DNA from: a bacterium
GTDB lineage: Bacteria > Verrucomicrobiota > Verrucomicrobiae > Opitutales > Opitutaceae
Direction: 5' to 3'
Assembly: GCA_021780625.1 (NCBI GenBank)
Contig: JAJXYI010000200.1
Location: forward strand, 1 to 20,727
Length of the DNA: 20,727 bases
Shown here: positions 7,002 through 14,803 of the stretch, piece by piece
Layout of the letters: every line of letters starts with the position of its first letter
How positions within the stretch are numbered: the first letter of the stretch is position 1
Notes under the pieces: model-generated
The model's database searches: none
Told to the model about the DNA's origin: nothing
What the model saw: the letters and a program-made list of their open reading frames with translations, nothing else
Translations under genes and position numbers: made by a program

Positions 7002-7134
7002 GGCCGGGAGCTTGAGGGGTGAAACCGCCGGGGTGAATGTAAAAGGGGGGGGCCGAGGACCCCGGTGGGGGAAACTTTTGATGCAATCGGGCGTCTGGAC
7101 AAAACTCCCCCGCGTTTTCATGTTGAAGCCCACC

Positions 7135-7620
7135 ATGCGTCTCGACCCCTCACCGTTTCACTCCGCCAGCGGCCGCGTCCTATCCCGTTCGGCCCGCGCT
7201 TTCACCCTGCTGGAAATCCTGATCGTGCTCGCGATCATCGGCCTGCTCGTGGGGTTGGGCGTGACCAATTTCGACAAGATCTTCGGCGGCGCCCAGCAGG
7301 ACGTCGCTCATACCTTCGTCACCGTGAGCATGAAAGTGCCCCTGACGCAGTTCCGCATGGACATGGGGGACTATCCGACGACGGCGGAGGGGCTTCAGGC
7401 GCTGGTGAATCCACCTCAGGTCCACCCGGAGCGCTGGCGCGGTCCGTATGTGGTGGATGGGAAAATCCCGTTGGATCCCTGGGGGGAGCCCTACCAGTAC
7501 CGGTATCCGGGCACGCACAACAAATATGGATACGACCTGTGGTCGAAGGGGCCCGACAAGCAGGACGGAACGGCGGACGACATTGGAAACTGGAGCACCG
7601 ACAATCAGACAGCCAAGTAG
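7135..7620 (+). CDS. gspG: Type II secretion major pseudopilin GspG
   Basis: This is the major pseudopilin that polymerises into the periplasmic pseudopilus of a type II secretion system. The 161-residue precursor has a 22-residue leader. The predicted prepilin peptidase site is SARA/FTLLEILIVLAIIG, with Glu at +5 and the hydrophobic helix after it. The residue before the cut is Ala, not the usual Gly. The globular part has the GspG signature: DMGDYPTTAEGLQALV, WRGPYVVDGKIPLDPWG, YGYDLWSKGPD and the calcium-loop sequence DGTADDIGNW. ATG at 7135 or 7120 are both possible; the open frame extends further upstream to 6862 without homology. It is first in a seven-gene operon and divergent from the phosphatase-like gene. 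Confidence 0.95.
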   Translation: MRLDPSPFHSASGRVLSRSARAFTLLEILIVLAIIGLLVGLGVTNFDKIFGGAQQDVAHTFVTVSMKVPLTQFRMDMGDYPTTAEGLQALVNPPQVHPERWRGPYVVDGKIPLDPWGEPYQYRYPGTHNKYGYDLWSKGPDKQDGTADDIGNWSTDNQTAK

Positions 7621-7627
7621 GCCGGGC

Positions 7628-8137
7628 ATGACCGGTCTTCAATCGAGCGTACGTCGTGGGCGGGGACTCGGGGCGTTTACGCTGCTCGAAGTGCTTGTGA
7701 CGCTTGCGCTGATCGCGCTCTTGTCGGGGTTGCTCGTGGGCGGGGCGATCGCGCTGGTGCGCGACCGTCCCACGACGGGTGAGGAGATCCTGCGTTCGGC
7801 GATCGCCAAGACCCGGCGTCATGCGCTCGAGCGCTATGAAAATGTGCGGCTCAGTTACGACGCGCAGGGGCACTGTTTTGTGGCGAGCGCCCCGGATGCG
7901 ACCTGGAGGATTCCCGTGACGATGCCGGGCAATGTGGACTTCTCCTTTCTGCCCGTGACCCAGGGGAGCGTGGCTCTGTTGGGGGGCGACGTCGTGGAAA
8001 CCTCGAGCCTGCCCTATGTGACGTTTTATCGGGACGGCGGAAGTTCGCCGTTCAGGGCGCAGATCAAGATTGGAACGGCGGCGCAGGTGATCGTCTTTGA
8101 TCCGTGGACCTGTTCCCCGATGCCGGAGGCGAAATGA
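7628..8137 (+). CDS. gspH: Type II secretion minor pseudopilin, GspH-like
   Basis: A 169-residue pseudopilin precursor. The leader ends at Ala16, with cleavage expected before FTLLEVLVTLALIALLSG; Glu is at +5. As in the preceding gene, Ala replaces Gly at -1. The C-terminal part is beta-rich and weakly conserved (TWRIPVTMPGNVDFSF, LPYVTFYRDGGSS, QVIVFDPWTCSPMPEAK), as is usual for GspH. Assignment to H rests mainly on order G-H-I-J and on size. ATG at 7628 lies eight bases after the gspG stop. Its stop overlaps the next start as ATGA at 8134-8137, so translational coupling is likely. Confidence 0.85.
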   Translation: MTGLQSSVRRGRGLGAFTLLEVLVTLALIALLSGLLVGGAIALVRDRPTTGEEILRSAIAKTRRHALERYENVRLSYDAQGHCFVASAPDATWRIPVTMPGNVDFSFLPVTQGSVALLGGDVVETSSLPYVTFYRDGGSSPFRAQIKIGTAAQVIVFDPWTCSPMPEAK

Positions 8138-8622
8138 CCAGACGAGGCATCCAATTTCACCATCCGCGAAAGGGGAACCGGGGATTCACACTGATCGAGG
8201 TCCTCATCTCTCTGGCGATATTTGCGATGGCGGCGATCGTGTTGGGGGCGGCCTACCTCAATGTGCTCACGGCCTACCAGATCTCGACGCGTCGGCGGAT
8301 GAACGATGAGGACATTCGCTTTGCCCGGTCGTTGATCATGGCGCAGGCGGATCGGAAGCTGGTGGAAAAAGGGGGCGAGTTTGACACGGTGGGAGGGCGG
8401 CACGTGCAGTGGACGGGCGAGATCGAGTCGACGACGATGCCGGATCTGTTCGAGGTGACCATGACCTGCGACCTGTCGGCATCGGGAGACTTGCCGGAGA
8501 AAAAGGTGATTGAGCATTTCAGGCTGCTGCGGCCGACCTGGTCGGATCCCGTGGAGCGCGACAAGCTGCGGGCTGATGACCGAAAACGCATCCTCGACCT
8601 GCAGCAGGGAGGGGGATCATGA
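8134..8622 (+). CDS. gspI: Type II secretion minor pseudopilin, GspI-like
   Basis: A 162-residue precursor with the classical cleavage site NRG/FTLIEVLISLAIFAMAAIVLG: Gly17 at -1 and Glu22 at +5. GspI is part of the I-J-K complex at the pseudopilus tip. The remaining sequence is poorly conserved apart from size and an N-terminal helix continuing to RRRMNDEDIRFARSL. The start at 8134 is supported by GGAGG (8126-8130) at good spacing and by an ATGA overlap with gspH. Its own stop overlaps gspJ the same way at 8619-8622. An upstream in-frame ATG at 8104 is less likely. Confidence 0.82.
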   Translation: MTRRGIQFHHPRKGNRGFTLIEVLISLAIFAMAAIVLGAAYLNVLTAYQISTRRRMNDEDIRFARSLIMAQADRKLVEKGGEFDTVGGRHVQWTGEIESTTMPDLFEVTMTCDLSASGDLPEKKVIEHFRLLRPTWSDPVERDKLRADDRKRILDLQQGGGS

Positions 8623-9287
8623 GACGCGCGGCGCAGAATGGGGGACGGATACGGGGCGGGTTCACCCTGATTGAGGTGATGGTCTCGGTGGCCCTGATCG
8701 GGATTCTATTGGTCGGACTGGACTTCTTTGTCTTTTCGATGGGTGAACTCTGGGGCAAGAGCGGCGACCGTCGGCTCCTGGATCAGCATGTGGAGGCGGT
8801 GACGCGTTACCTCAAACGCGAGTTCAGCATTGCGGGATTGCCTCCGGCGGTGGCGAAGGGGGACACGGCGTTTGTGCCTGTGGACGTGCAGACTCCGGGC
8901 GGGGGCACGCAGACGCTGCTGACCTTTGAACTGCCGGCGGGCTGCCGCCTGTTTTCGTGGCCCGCGCGCCCGCTTCCCGAGGTGGTGTGTGCCCTTGAGG
9001 TGTTGGATGGAAAGGGACTGTATCTCCTGTGGCATTCGCGCCTCGAACTGAAGTTTGCGGATGATCCGCCGCGCGAGGTGCTCGTCTCGCCATTCGTCAC
9101 GAAGCTCACCTACGACTACTACGATCCGGACATGCATCGCTGGACGACGGAGCAGCAGTTCAAGCGCGATACGGGCGGGGCTTACCTGAGTCCCCGGCGG
9201 GTGCGATTGACTTTCAAGTACGGGACCTACGAAACAGTGCGGGTGATTTCGCTTCCCCAGGCGGTGGAGGGAGTGCCGAACTACTGA
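8619..9287 (+). CDS. gspJ: Type II secretion minor pseudopilin, GspJ-like
   Basis: A 222-residue precursor with cleavage expected at IRGG/FTLIEVMVSVALIGILLVG (Gly14 at -1, Glu19 at +5). GspJ is the largest of the N-methylated minor pseudopilins and binds I and K at the tip, which fits the length and place. Visible regions include RRLLDQHVEAVTRYLKREF after the membrane helix and VTKLTYDYYDPDMHRW near the C terminus, a segment typical of GspJ-type proteins. A strong Shine-Dalgarno (AGGGAGGGGG, 8606-8615) precedes the start, which overlaps the gspI stop. Confidence 0.86.
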   Translation: MRRAAQNGGRIRGGFTLIEVMVSVALIGILLVGLDFFVFSMGELWGKSGDRRLLDQHVEAVTRYLKREFSIAGLPPAVAKGDTAFVPVDVQTPGGGTQTLLTFELPAGCRLFSWPARPLPEVVCALEVLDGKGLYLLWHSRLELKFADDPPREVLVSPFVTKLTYDYYDPDMHRWTTEQQFKRDTGGAYLSPRRVRLTFKYGTYETVRVISLPQAVEGVPNY

Positions 9288-9289
9288 CC

Positions 9290-10492
9290 ATGGGAGCGCA
9301 AAGACACATTACGAAGGCGCTGGCCGGAGATCCGATTCGCGGCAGGCGAAGGGGAGCGGTGATCCTCGTCGTTCTAATCACGATCCTGTTTGCGGGGGCG
9401 GCGCTCACACTGTTCATGCAGCAGGCGAGCGACGACCTGAGGGTGGGCATGAGGGATGCGGACGCGCGGCGGCTGCGTCCCGAGGCGTATTCGGATTTGG
9501 AGACGACGCTGGCGGTGCTGCAGGACTTCATCCTCGTCAACGGCAGCCTCAAGAGTCCGGCGGAAGGCTGGGGCGACCCGCTGGCCTGGGCGGGGTACAC
9601 GCCGGAGTCGGGGCGTACCGTGACAGTCCAATTTGCTGATGAAAGTGGGAAGGTCTCGCTGCCGCATGTGACGGACGCGTACCTGGTGGACCTTTTCAAG
9701 AGCTGGGACATCCGGCAGAGCGATGCCGAGCGCCTTGCGGATGCGTTGATGATGTGGACCACCAAGAACTACGTGCCGACCTCCGATTTCACTCCGACCT
9801 ACGACTTGGATGCGATTCCGTTCGACAACCCGCAGCGTCCGATCCGGACCTGGTCGGAGCTGAAATCGATCGACGTGGTACGGGAGACGTTTTTCGACCA
9901 TGCAGGGCGTCCCAATTCCCTGTGGAAACAGTTCACGAGCACGTTTTCTCTTTTTGATTTCACGGCGTCGAACTTGAACGCGGGGAATACCGGTGTGATG
10001 CAGGCGCTCAACCTGGACACGTCGCAGCAATCGCTTCTGAGCGACTACCTGGACGGTCGGGGGAGCTACCGCAGCCAGGGAGCGGGCTATTTTCGCTCCT
10101 CTAGCGACATTGCCCGGGTGCTCGGTGTGCAGGCGCCGCCCACGGGCGTGGGGACGGACATTCAGGCGCTGCGGATCATCATCACGGTGCGCGACGGGCA
10201 GGGCGTATTCCGCCTCGACGCGGTGGTGTCGATCGGGGGGGCGGCGAAGGCGGTGACTCAGAAAGCCGCGAACAAGGATTGGGACGCCTCACCCGATGCG
10301 GCGGCGGCGGCGCAGGCGCTGCAGGCGACGACGACGGCCAACCAGGCTGCGGCGGCCAAGGCGGTCACGGGCGATTCGACCCAGATGCCGGTTCTCAACT
10401 ATCCCTTTACAATCCTGGAACTCAGAGAGAATGATGATCTTCCTCCAGCCCTTCCCCCGGCCGCACAGGCCGAGAACGTCAATCGCACATGA
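9290..10492 (+). CDS. gspK: Type II secretion tip protein, GspK-like
   Basis: A 400-residue protein with an N-terminal RRRGAVILVVLITILFAGAALTLF segment spanning residues 19-42. As known for GspK, the pseudopilin glutamate at +5 is absent (Val27 if cleaved after Gly22). GspK caps the pseudopilus with GspI and GspJ. The body contains a helical region (SDAERLADALMMWTTKNY, RPIRTWSELKSID) resembling the GspK alpha-domain. The C terminus holds an Ala/Gln/Thr-rich low-complexity stretch at about 341-365 that homologues need not share. It starts two bases after the gspJ stop and overlaps gspL by ATGA at 10489-10492. Confidence 0.85.
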   Translation: MGAQRHITKALAGDPIRGRRRGAVILVVLITILFAGAALTLFMQQASDDLRVGMRDADARRLRPEAYSDLETTLAVLQDFILVNGSLKSPAEGWGDPLAWAGYTPESGRTVTVQFADESGKVSLPHVTDAYLVDLFKSWDIRQSDAERLADALMMWTTKNYVPTSDFTPTYDLDAIPFDNPQRPIRTWSELKSIDVVRETFFDHAGRPNSLWKQFTSTFSLFDFTASNLNAGNTGVMQALNLDTSQQSLLSDYLDGRGSYRSQGAGYFRSSSDIARVLGVQAPPTGVGTDIQALRIIITVRDGQGVFRLDAVVSIGGAAKAVTQKAANKDWDASPDAAAAAQALQATTTANQAAAAKAVTGDSTQMPVLNYPFTILELRENDDLPPALPPAAQAENVNRT

Positions 10493-11625
10493 GCAAGTCC
10501 CTATTTGAACTTTTCCGCGCCGGTGCGCTTGCGCCGAGGGTGGTGCTGTTGCCGGATTTGTTCTTTTTCGTGCGCAGCGTGCCGCTGGAGACGGGGTCGG
10601 AGGCTACGTCTGTTGCGGAGCAACTCGAGCTGGCGATCGAGGGCATGGCGCCATTCCCGGTGGCGCAGTTGTACCACGGCTATTTTCGGCTTGGGGAGGG
10701 CGCGTCTGCGCTGGCCTTTGCGGCCTATCGTCGGCGCTTTCAGCAGGAGCAGACGGTGGGTTGGGAGGAAGCGGACCTAGTGATGCCGACCTTCTGTGCG
10801 CTTCTGGCGGACAAGGCGGAGCCGTCGACCACGTGTCTTTATTTTACCGACGACGCGTGCACGGCGCTTGTTTGGGACGAGGCGGGGCTGCCGGCCCGGG
10901 TGCTGGTGCGGCCGCTTCCCGAGACTCCGGGCGAGGCGGAGCGTGCAGCGGTGCGCGATGCGATGCTCAGGGAGATAGGCGGCACGGTGCGTCTAATCGA
11001 ACTGCCGGCGCCCCCGCGGGTCGCGGAGACCTCGGACGAGGATGGCTTTGCCTTTGTGGCGGGAGACCGGACGGTGCGATTCCCGAAAGCGAGCGCGGCG
11101 GCGTGCGATGTGCGTCCGCGTGAGGATCTGGCGCGCCACCGGCGGGGCCAGAAGCGGGATAGGGTGTTGTGGCGGTCGCTCGTGGGTGCCGGCGTCGTGC
11201 TGGCGCTGCTGGCAGTGGGCGAGATCGCTCTCGGGATTGGGTGGGGCTTCGAAAAGACCCGGCGCGCGAAAGTCGTGGTACAGCGTCCGCTCGTGGAGCG
11301 GATTTCCAACGCGCAGGCGCTTGCGTATCGCATCGATGAACTGGCCACCAAGCGGCTGCTGCCTTTCGAGATGCTCGACGCGATCGGCTCCGTGCGTCCG
11401 AAAACGATCCAATTCACCAAGTGCACGACCTCGGGGCTCGACGTGATGCGCATCGACGCGCAGACGAGCAATGCGGGCGACGTCGCCGGTTTTCAATCGG
11501 CGCTCGCGCGCTTGCCTGCGGTTGATCACGTCGAGATAGGGGACATGAGTTCCCGCGACCGGCTCACGCGTTTCACGTTGATGGTGACCTTCAAGCTGAA
11601 CGTCCTCAAGCCCGCCCAATCCTGA
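10489..11625 (+). CDS. gspL: Type II secretion inner-membrane protein, GspL-like
   Basis: A 378-residue protein placed as GspL, the bitopic inner-membrane protein that links the ATPase to the pseudopilus platform. Residues 1-225 are predicted cytoplasmic, 229-251 are one membrane helix (SLVGAGVVLALLAVGEIALG) and the rest is periplasmic with a small alpha/beta ending (SRDRLTRFTLMVTFKLNV) like the ferredoxin-like fold of GspL and PilN. Sequence identity to classical GspL is not evident by eye, so the call depends on topology, size and gene order. It overlaps gspK by ATGA and gspM by TGATG (11623-11627). Confidence 0.7.
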   Translation: MSKSLFELFRAGALAPRVVLLPDLFFFVRSVPLETGSEATSVAEQLELAIEGMAPFPVAQLYHGYFRLGEGASALAFAAYRRRFQQEQTVGWEEADLVMPTFCALLADKAEPSTTCLYFTDDACTALVWDEAGLPARVLVRPLPETPGEAERAAVRDAMLREIGGTVRLIELPAPPRVAETSDEDGFAFVAGDRTVRFPKASAAACDVRPREDLARHRRGQKRDRVLWRSLVGAGVVLALLAVGEIALGIGWGFEKTRRAKVVVQRPLVERISNAQALAYRIDELATKRLLPFEMLDAIGSVRPKTIQFTKCTTSGLDVMRIDAQTSNAGDVAGFQSALARLPAVDHVEIGDMSSRDRLTRFTLMVTFKLNVLKPAQS

Positions 11626-12161
11626 TGAACGCGCTCAAGATCTATTTTCTCACCCGGACGCTGCGCGAGAAGGCCCTGCTTCTGACGATCATCGGGCTGG
11701 TGCTGGCTGTGTGGGCCAACAGTTTTGCGGGTCGTGCCCGTGCCTTTGTATCGACGAATCGGTCGCTGTCGGCGGAGTTGCGCGAACAAAGCCTCTGGCT
11801 TTCGCGCAGGGGGCAGATCTCCCTGGACGAGCGGAAGGCGGTCGCCCGATTGGATCCGACGCAGACGCTCGACGGCACGAAACTTCTGGCGGAGGTCAAC
11901 CGGATGGCGGCCGAAGCGGGTTTTGTCTCCAACGTTCAGGTGGAGGACGTGAAAGAAGAGCGCACGACGCAGTTCGTGGTGCACTCGCTTCGCTTCACTG
12001 TGCGCAAGGCGGATTATCCCTCGCTCATCCGCTTCTACCTGGCGCTGCAGAAGCGCTCGCCGTACATCGGGCTGGAGCAGATGACGATCCAGGCCGAGCC
12101 GGCGAATCCGGCCCAGTTGACCGCGTTGATGCGCCTGTCCTCGGTCGAAGTGCTGAAGTGA
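11625..12161 (+). CDS. gspM: Type II secretion inner-membrane protein, GspM/PilO-like
   Basis: A 178-residue protein with a short cytoplasmic N terminus, a membrane helix at about 17-34 (ALLLTIIGLVLAVWANSF), a helical stretch and a periplasmic C-terminal domain (FVVHSLRFTVRKADYPSLIRFYLALQKRSPYIGLEQMTIQ). This is the architecture of GspM and PilO, which pair with GspL/PilN in the inner-membrane platform. The call relies on topology and position after the GspL-like gene. It is the last gene of the operon; only 15 bases separate its stop from the stop of the convergent transporter gene, and no secretin gene follows. Confidence 0.7.
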   Translation: MNALKIYFLTRTLREKALLLTIIGLVLAVWANSFAGRARAFVSTNRSLSAELREQSLWLSRRGQISLDERKAVARLDPTQTLDGTKLLAEVNRMAAEAGFVSNVQVEDVKEERTTQFVVHSLRFTVRKADYPSLIRFYLALQKRSPYIGLEQMTIQAEPANPAQLTALMRLSSVEVLK

Positions 12162-12176
12162 CGCTCAGCGTCCGGC

Positions 12177-13463
12177 TCAGACCGCGGCTGTCCGCGCGAT
12201 TTCGGGCACGTCGGCGCGGTGCTTCACAAACATCAGGCCGAGGGTGACGACCGAGAACCCGGTGCAGGTGAAGAACACGGTCCGGTAGCCGAAGCGCCAG
12301 GCTAGGGTGCCAAACAGCAGGTAGCCGACGGTGGACCCAATGCGCTGGGCGTTGGCGTAGAGGTTGGTCGCGGTGCCGGGATGGTGGGGAAGATAATTTT
12401 GGAAATAGGAAATCGCCACGCCCGAGGTGACGGCGGTGACCGCGGCGGACAGCATCTGCATTGGGTAGACCTGCCAGGGAACTCGCACCAGGGTGAGGCC
12501 GGCGTAGTAAACGATCGAGATCGCGATCCCGATGCGGATGACCTTTGCCGGGTCCATGCGTGTGGCGAGCATGCCGAAGTAGAGCATGAACGGCAGCTCG
12601 AACACGGGAGAGACGCAGTAAACGATCCCCACCTGCTGCTCGGTGCCACCGAGGGTTTTAAGAACGAGCAGGGGAAGATTCATCATGCCGATCGTGGCCG
12701 AGGCGAAGATCAGGACGAAGGCGACGAAATGGGCAAAAACGTCGGGCCTCACCATCACGCGCCAGACTGAATCGGCGGACGTGGCCGCGTCCTTTGCGCC
12801 GGGGGGCGGTGCATGGGGCACGTAGCGGAGGGTGGCTGTGGTGAACAGGAGGAAACAGGCGGCAGCCGACAGGAAGAGCCCCTTGAAGGAGAGCGTGATC
12901 ATGATCCAGGAGGCGATCGCGGGGCCGACGGTCCAGGACAGGGCGAAGAACATGCGGAACGCGTTCATATAAAACGCGGCCTCGGACTTGGCGGTGTCGG
13001 ACTTGGTGAGTTCCTCGCGGGCGAAGGCGAAGAGCTGGGAGAAGGTGATGGACGATAGGCCGAGCAGGAGGCACCCGACGATGAGCAGCGGCCAGAATGT
13101 GCGCAGGTAGGCGAAGCATGCATAGCCGATCACGCCGGAGACGCCGCCCAGAAGCATCACGTGGCGCCGGCTCAGATGCGTGTCGGAGAAATGGGCGAGG
13201 GTGGTGGCGATCACTATTCCGGCGATCGCGGTGATCGTCATGAACACTCCGAAAAGCACGGGGTTCATATGGCACTCGATCGTGCCGAACATCGAAAAGA
13301 AGGGGCTCACGAACGAGTAGGTGAGGCCCAGCAGAACGTTGAGCAGGATCAGTGACCGGAACTTTGGATTCCGGGCCAATGGCCTGCAGCGGTCGAGGAT
13401 GCGATGCATGGAAGAGAGGGCGTTTGAAGGGCCATGGAAAGACCGGGAAGGCGAATCAAACAT
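12177..13463 (-). CDS. MFS transporter, sugar-efflux (SetA/SetB) type
   Basis: A 428-residue major facilitator protein with about 12 hydrophobic helices. The pattern VSPFFSMFGTIECHMNPVLFGVFMTI, then SDTHLSRRHVM after helix 2, and HHPGTATNLYANAQRIGSTVGYLLFG in the second half resembles the SET family of sugar-efflux transporters (SetA, SetB), which export glucosides and galactosides in E. coli. Substrate here is inferred only. The start is uncertain: ATG at 13463 is the longest frame, and ATG at 13409 (MHRILDRC) would remove 18 residues. Neither has a Shine-Dalgarno. A LacI-family-like operator lies 71 bases upstream of the first ATG, which would suit a sugar-responsive gene. Confidence 0.85.
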   Translation of the reverse strand: MFDSPSRSFHGPSNALSSMHRILDRCRPLARNPKFRSLILLNVLLGLTYSFVSPFFSMFGTIECHMNPVLFGVFMTITAIAGIVIATTLAHFSDTHLSRRHVMLLGGVSGVIGYACFAYLRTFWPLLIVGCLLLGLSSITFSQLFAFAREELTKSDTAKSEAAFYMNAFRMFFALSWTVGPAIASWIMITLSFKGLFLSAAACFLLFTTATLRYVPHAPPPGAKDAATSADSVWRVMVRPDVFAHFVAFVLIFASATIGMMNLPLLVLKTLGGTEQQVGIVYCVSPVFELPFMLYFGMLATRMDPAKVIRIGIAISIVYYAGLTLVRVPWQVYPMQMLSAAVTAVTSGVAISYFQNYLPHHPGTATNLYANAQRIGSTVGYLLFGTLAWRFGYRTVFFTCTGFSVVTLGLMFVKHRADVPEIARTAAV

Positions 13464-13473
13464 TGAGCGCTCA
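13464..13473. promoter_or_regulatory. 10-bp palindrome adjoining the transporter start
   Basis: TGAGCGCTCA is a perfect palindrome directly next to the first possible ATG of the transporter gene. It may be an operator half or chance; no binding protein can be named. If the start is at 13409 it would lie in the 5' UTR. Confidence 0.25.
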
Positions 13474-13533
13474 CATTTGAACTGATCCCGATCGGAGTGG
13501 ATTGTTATGATGTAAGACCAAGAATTTTAATGG

Positions 13534-13543
13534 GAAACGCTTC
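13534..13543. promoter_or_regulatory. LacI-family-like operator
   Basis: GAAACGCTTC fits the palindromic pattern GAAnCGnTTC, with the central CG typical of LacI/GalR-family operators. It lies 71 bases upstream of the sugar-efflux-type transporter and 128 bases before the divergent secreted-protein gene. A control site for one or both is plausible. No LacI-type regulator is encoded in the window. Confidence 0.4.
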
Positions 13544-13612
13544 TAGATGCCCACAGCGCTCCGGCTTGTGAGGAGAGCCCCTGGGATGCGGTGGATGCAG
13601 AGAAAAACGGTC

Positions 13613-13642
13613 TTGTCGGTTCGGCCGCCTCTTCATTATCAA
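13613..13642 (+). promoter_or_regulatory. Possible sigma-70-type promoter of the secreted protein gene
   Basis: TTGTCG (13613-13618) and TATCAA (13637-13642) are separated by 18 bases; each matches four of six consensus positions. The predicted transcript would have a leader of about 22 bases before the ATG at 13671. Matches of this strength occur by chance. Confidence 0.3.
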
Positions 13643-13670
13643 ATGCGCGCTTCCCCAACCCCAGTCCCCC

Positions 13671-14747
13671 ATGTCAAAACTTATCTCCTGTCTGGCCGCA
13701 GGATTACTGTCCGCGGCCGTCGTTGGTTTCGCTCCTTCCGCTTCGGCGAAGAACGAAGAGTGGCAAGACATCCATGGAAACACGTTCAGTGGCACCGCCG
13801 TCGAGGCGCTCGGACCCTTTGCGGTCTTCTCGGTTTCGAACACTGTGGGGCGCCGATTGCCGATGCAGGCGCTGCCTCTCTCGCAACTCGTCCGATTTTA
13901 TCAGGCGGTGAAAGACCATCCGCCGCGCGCGGACAACTGGGAGCAGGCGAAATCGGCGCTGACCTCCGAACTGCGCGGACACCTCCAGAAGCTGGAGGGC
14001 AAGAAGCTCGTTTCGTATTCGGTCGCGGGCCATCCCGAGCCGGAACTGATTGTGGTATTTTTCGTGAACCAACAAGCCGGCGATTCTTGGAAGATTCTTG
14101 GACCGTCGTGGGCCCCGTACTCGGAGATCCAGAAGGTTTATCCGGGCATGATGGAGGCGCTGACCTTTGGAATGGGCTACAGCCGCTGGGAGTACGAGAA
14201 GATGGCGGCAGATCAGAATGCGCCGTGGCTGGCGGCGGATCTGGAGGACGAGGGAGCCCTCGACATGCTTCAGGATTACATTCCTGGAAACGGCTACAGC
14301 ATCGTGGCGATGACGCGCGATGGCGTGCCTTTGTTCAGCGCGGTAAACCCCAGTCAGAATGAGACGAAGAAATTCTGGGGAGTGGTTGGTGAATTCCTTT
14401 CGCTGCTGAGTCCCGAAAACCCCTATTCGTGGAAACCGGTGGCGTGGTACCGCACGGCTGAGCAGATCGCGGAGCATCCGACCGGCCGGGTAGGCCCGGA
14501 GCTTGTGGGCAATCCGATCCGGGGAGACGTGCTCAAGCGATACAAGATCTATTCCTTCGACGCGGAGCTCGGAGTGAAGGCCGACGGAACGGTGTCGGAC
14601 GTCGATTTGAAGAAGACCGCGTCGATTCCGCCGAAGATCGGCGAGGCCATACAGGCTGCGCTGAAGATGGCGGTGTTTGTGCCGGCCGTGGACAACGGCA
14701 AGCCCGCGGACGGAACGTTTGCCTACCATTTCAGGATTCAGCCCTGA
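13671..14747 (+). CDS. Secreted protein with SHD1-like start and TonB-C-like end
   Basis: A 358-residue exported protein of unknown function. Residues 1-26 form a signal peptide (LAAGLLSAAVVGFAPSASA, cleavage expected after Ala26). Residues about 31-78 (WQDIHGNTFSGTAVEALGPFAVF to LPLSQLVRFYQ) resemble the SHD1-type beta domain frequent in Planctomycetes and Verrucomicrobia. The middle part (ELIVVFFVNQQAGDSW, VYPGMMEALTFGMGYSRWEYEKM) is not recognised. Residues about 291-358 (FDAELGVKADGTVSDVDL, ALKMAVFVPAVDNGKPADGTF) look like a TonB C-terminal domain. No transmembrane anchor or proline-rich spacer is present, so it is not a normal TonB energy transducer. It probably acts in the periplasm. 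The start has no Shine-Dalgarno. A terminator at 14811-14837 lies inside the convergent gene. Confidence 0.8.
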   Translation: MSKLISCLAAGLLSAAVVGFAPSASAKNEEWQDIHGNTFSGTAVEALGPFAVFSVSNTVGRRLPMQALPLSQLVRFYQAVKDHPPRADNWEQAKSALTSELRGHLQKLEGKKLVSYSVAGHPEPELIVVFFVNQQAGDSWKILGPSWAPYSEIQKVYPGMMEALTFGMGYSRWEYEKMAADQNAPWLAADLEDEGALDMLQDYIPGNGYSIVAMTRDGVPLFSAVNPSQNETKKFWGVVGEFLSLLSPENPYSWKPVAWYRTAEQIAEHPTGRVGPELVGNPIRGDVLKRYKIYSFDAELGVKADGTVSDVDLKKTASIPPKIGEAIQAALKMAVFVPAVDNGKPADGTFAYHFRIQP

Positions 14748-14803
14748 GCGGTGAGGCTCGGAAGTCTGCGCCGAAGGTCCGGCGCGGCCTCCGCGGATTT
14801 GAA

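Noticed and set aside
6862..7134. N-terminal extension of gspG
   Set aside because: The added sequence is Arg- and Gly-rich and antisense to the phosphatase-like gene; a pseudopilin leader is short.
10296..10380. GC-rich triplet-repeat-like tract in gspK
   Set aside because: It encodes an Ala/Thr/Gln low-complexity stretch in frame and is explained by composition; no regular tandem array is present.
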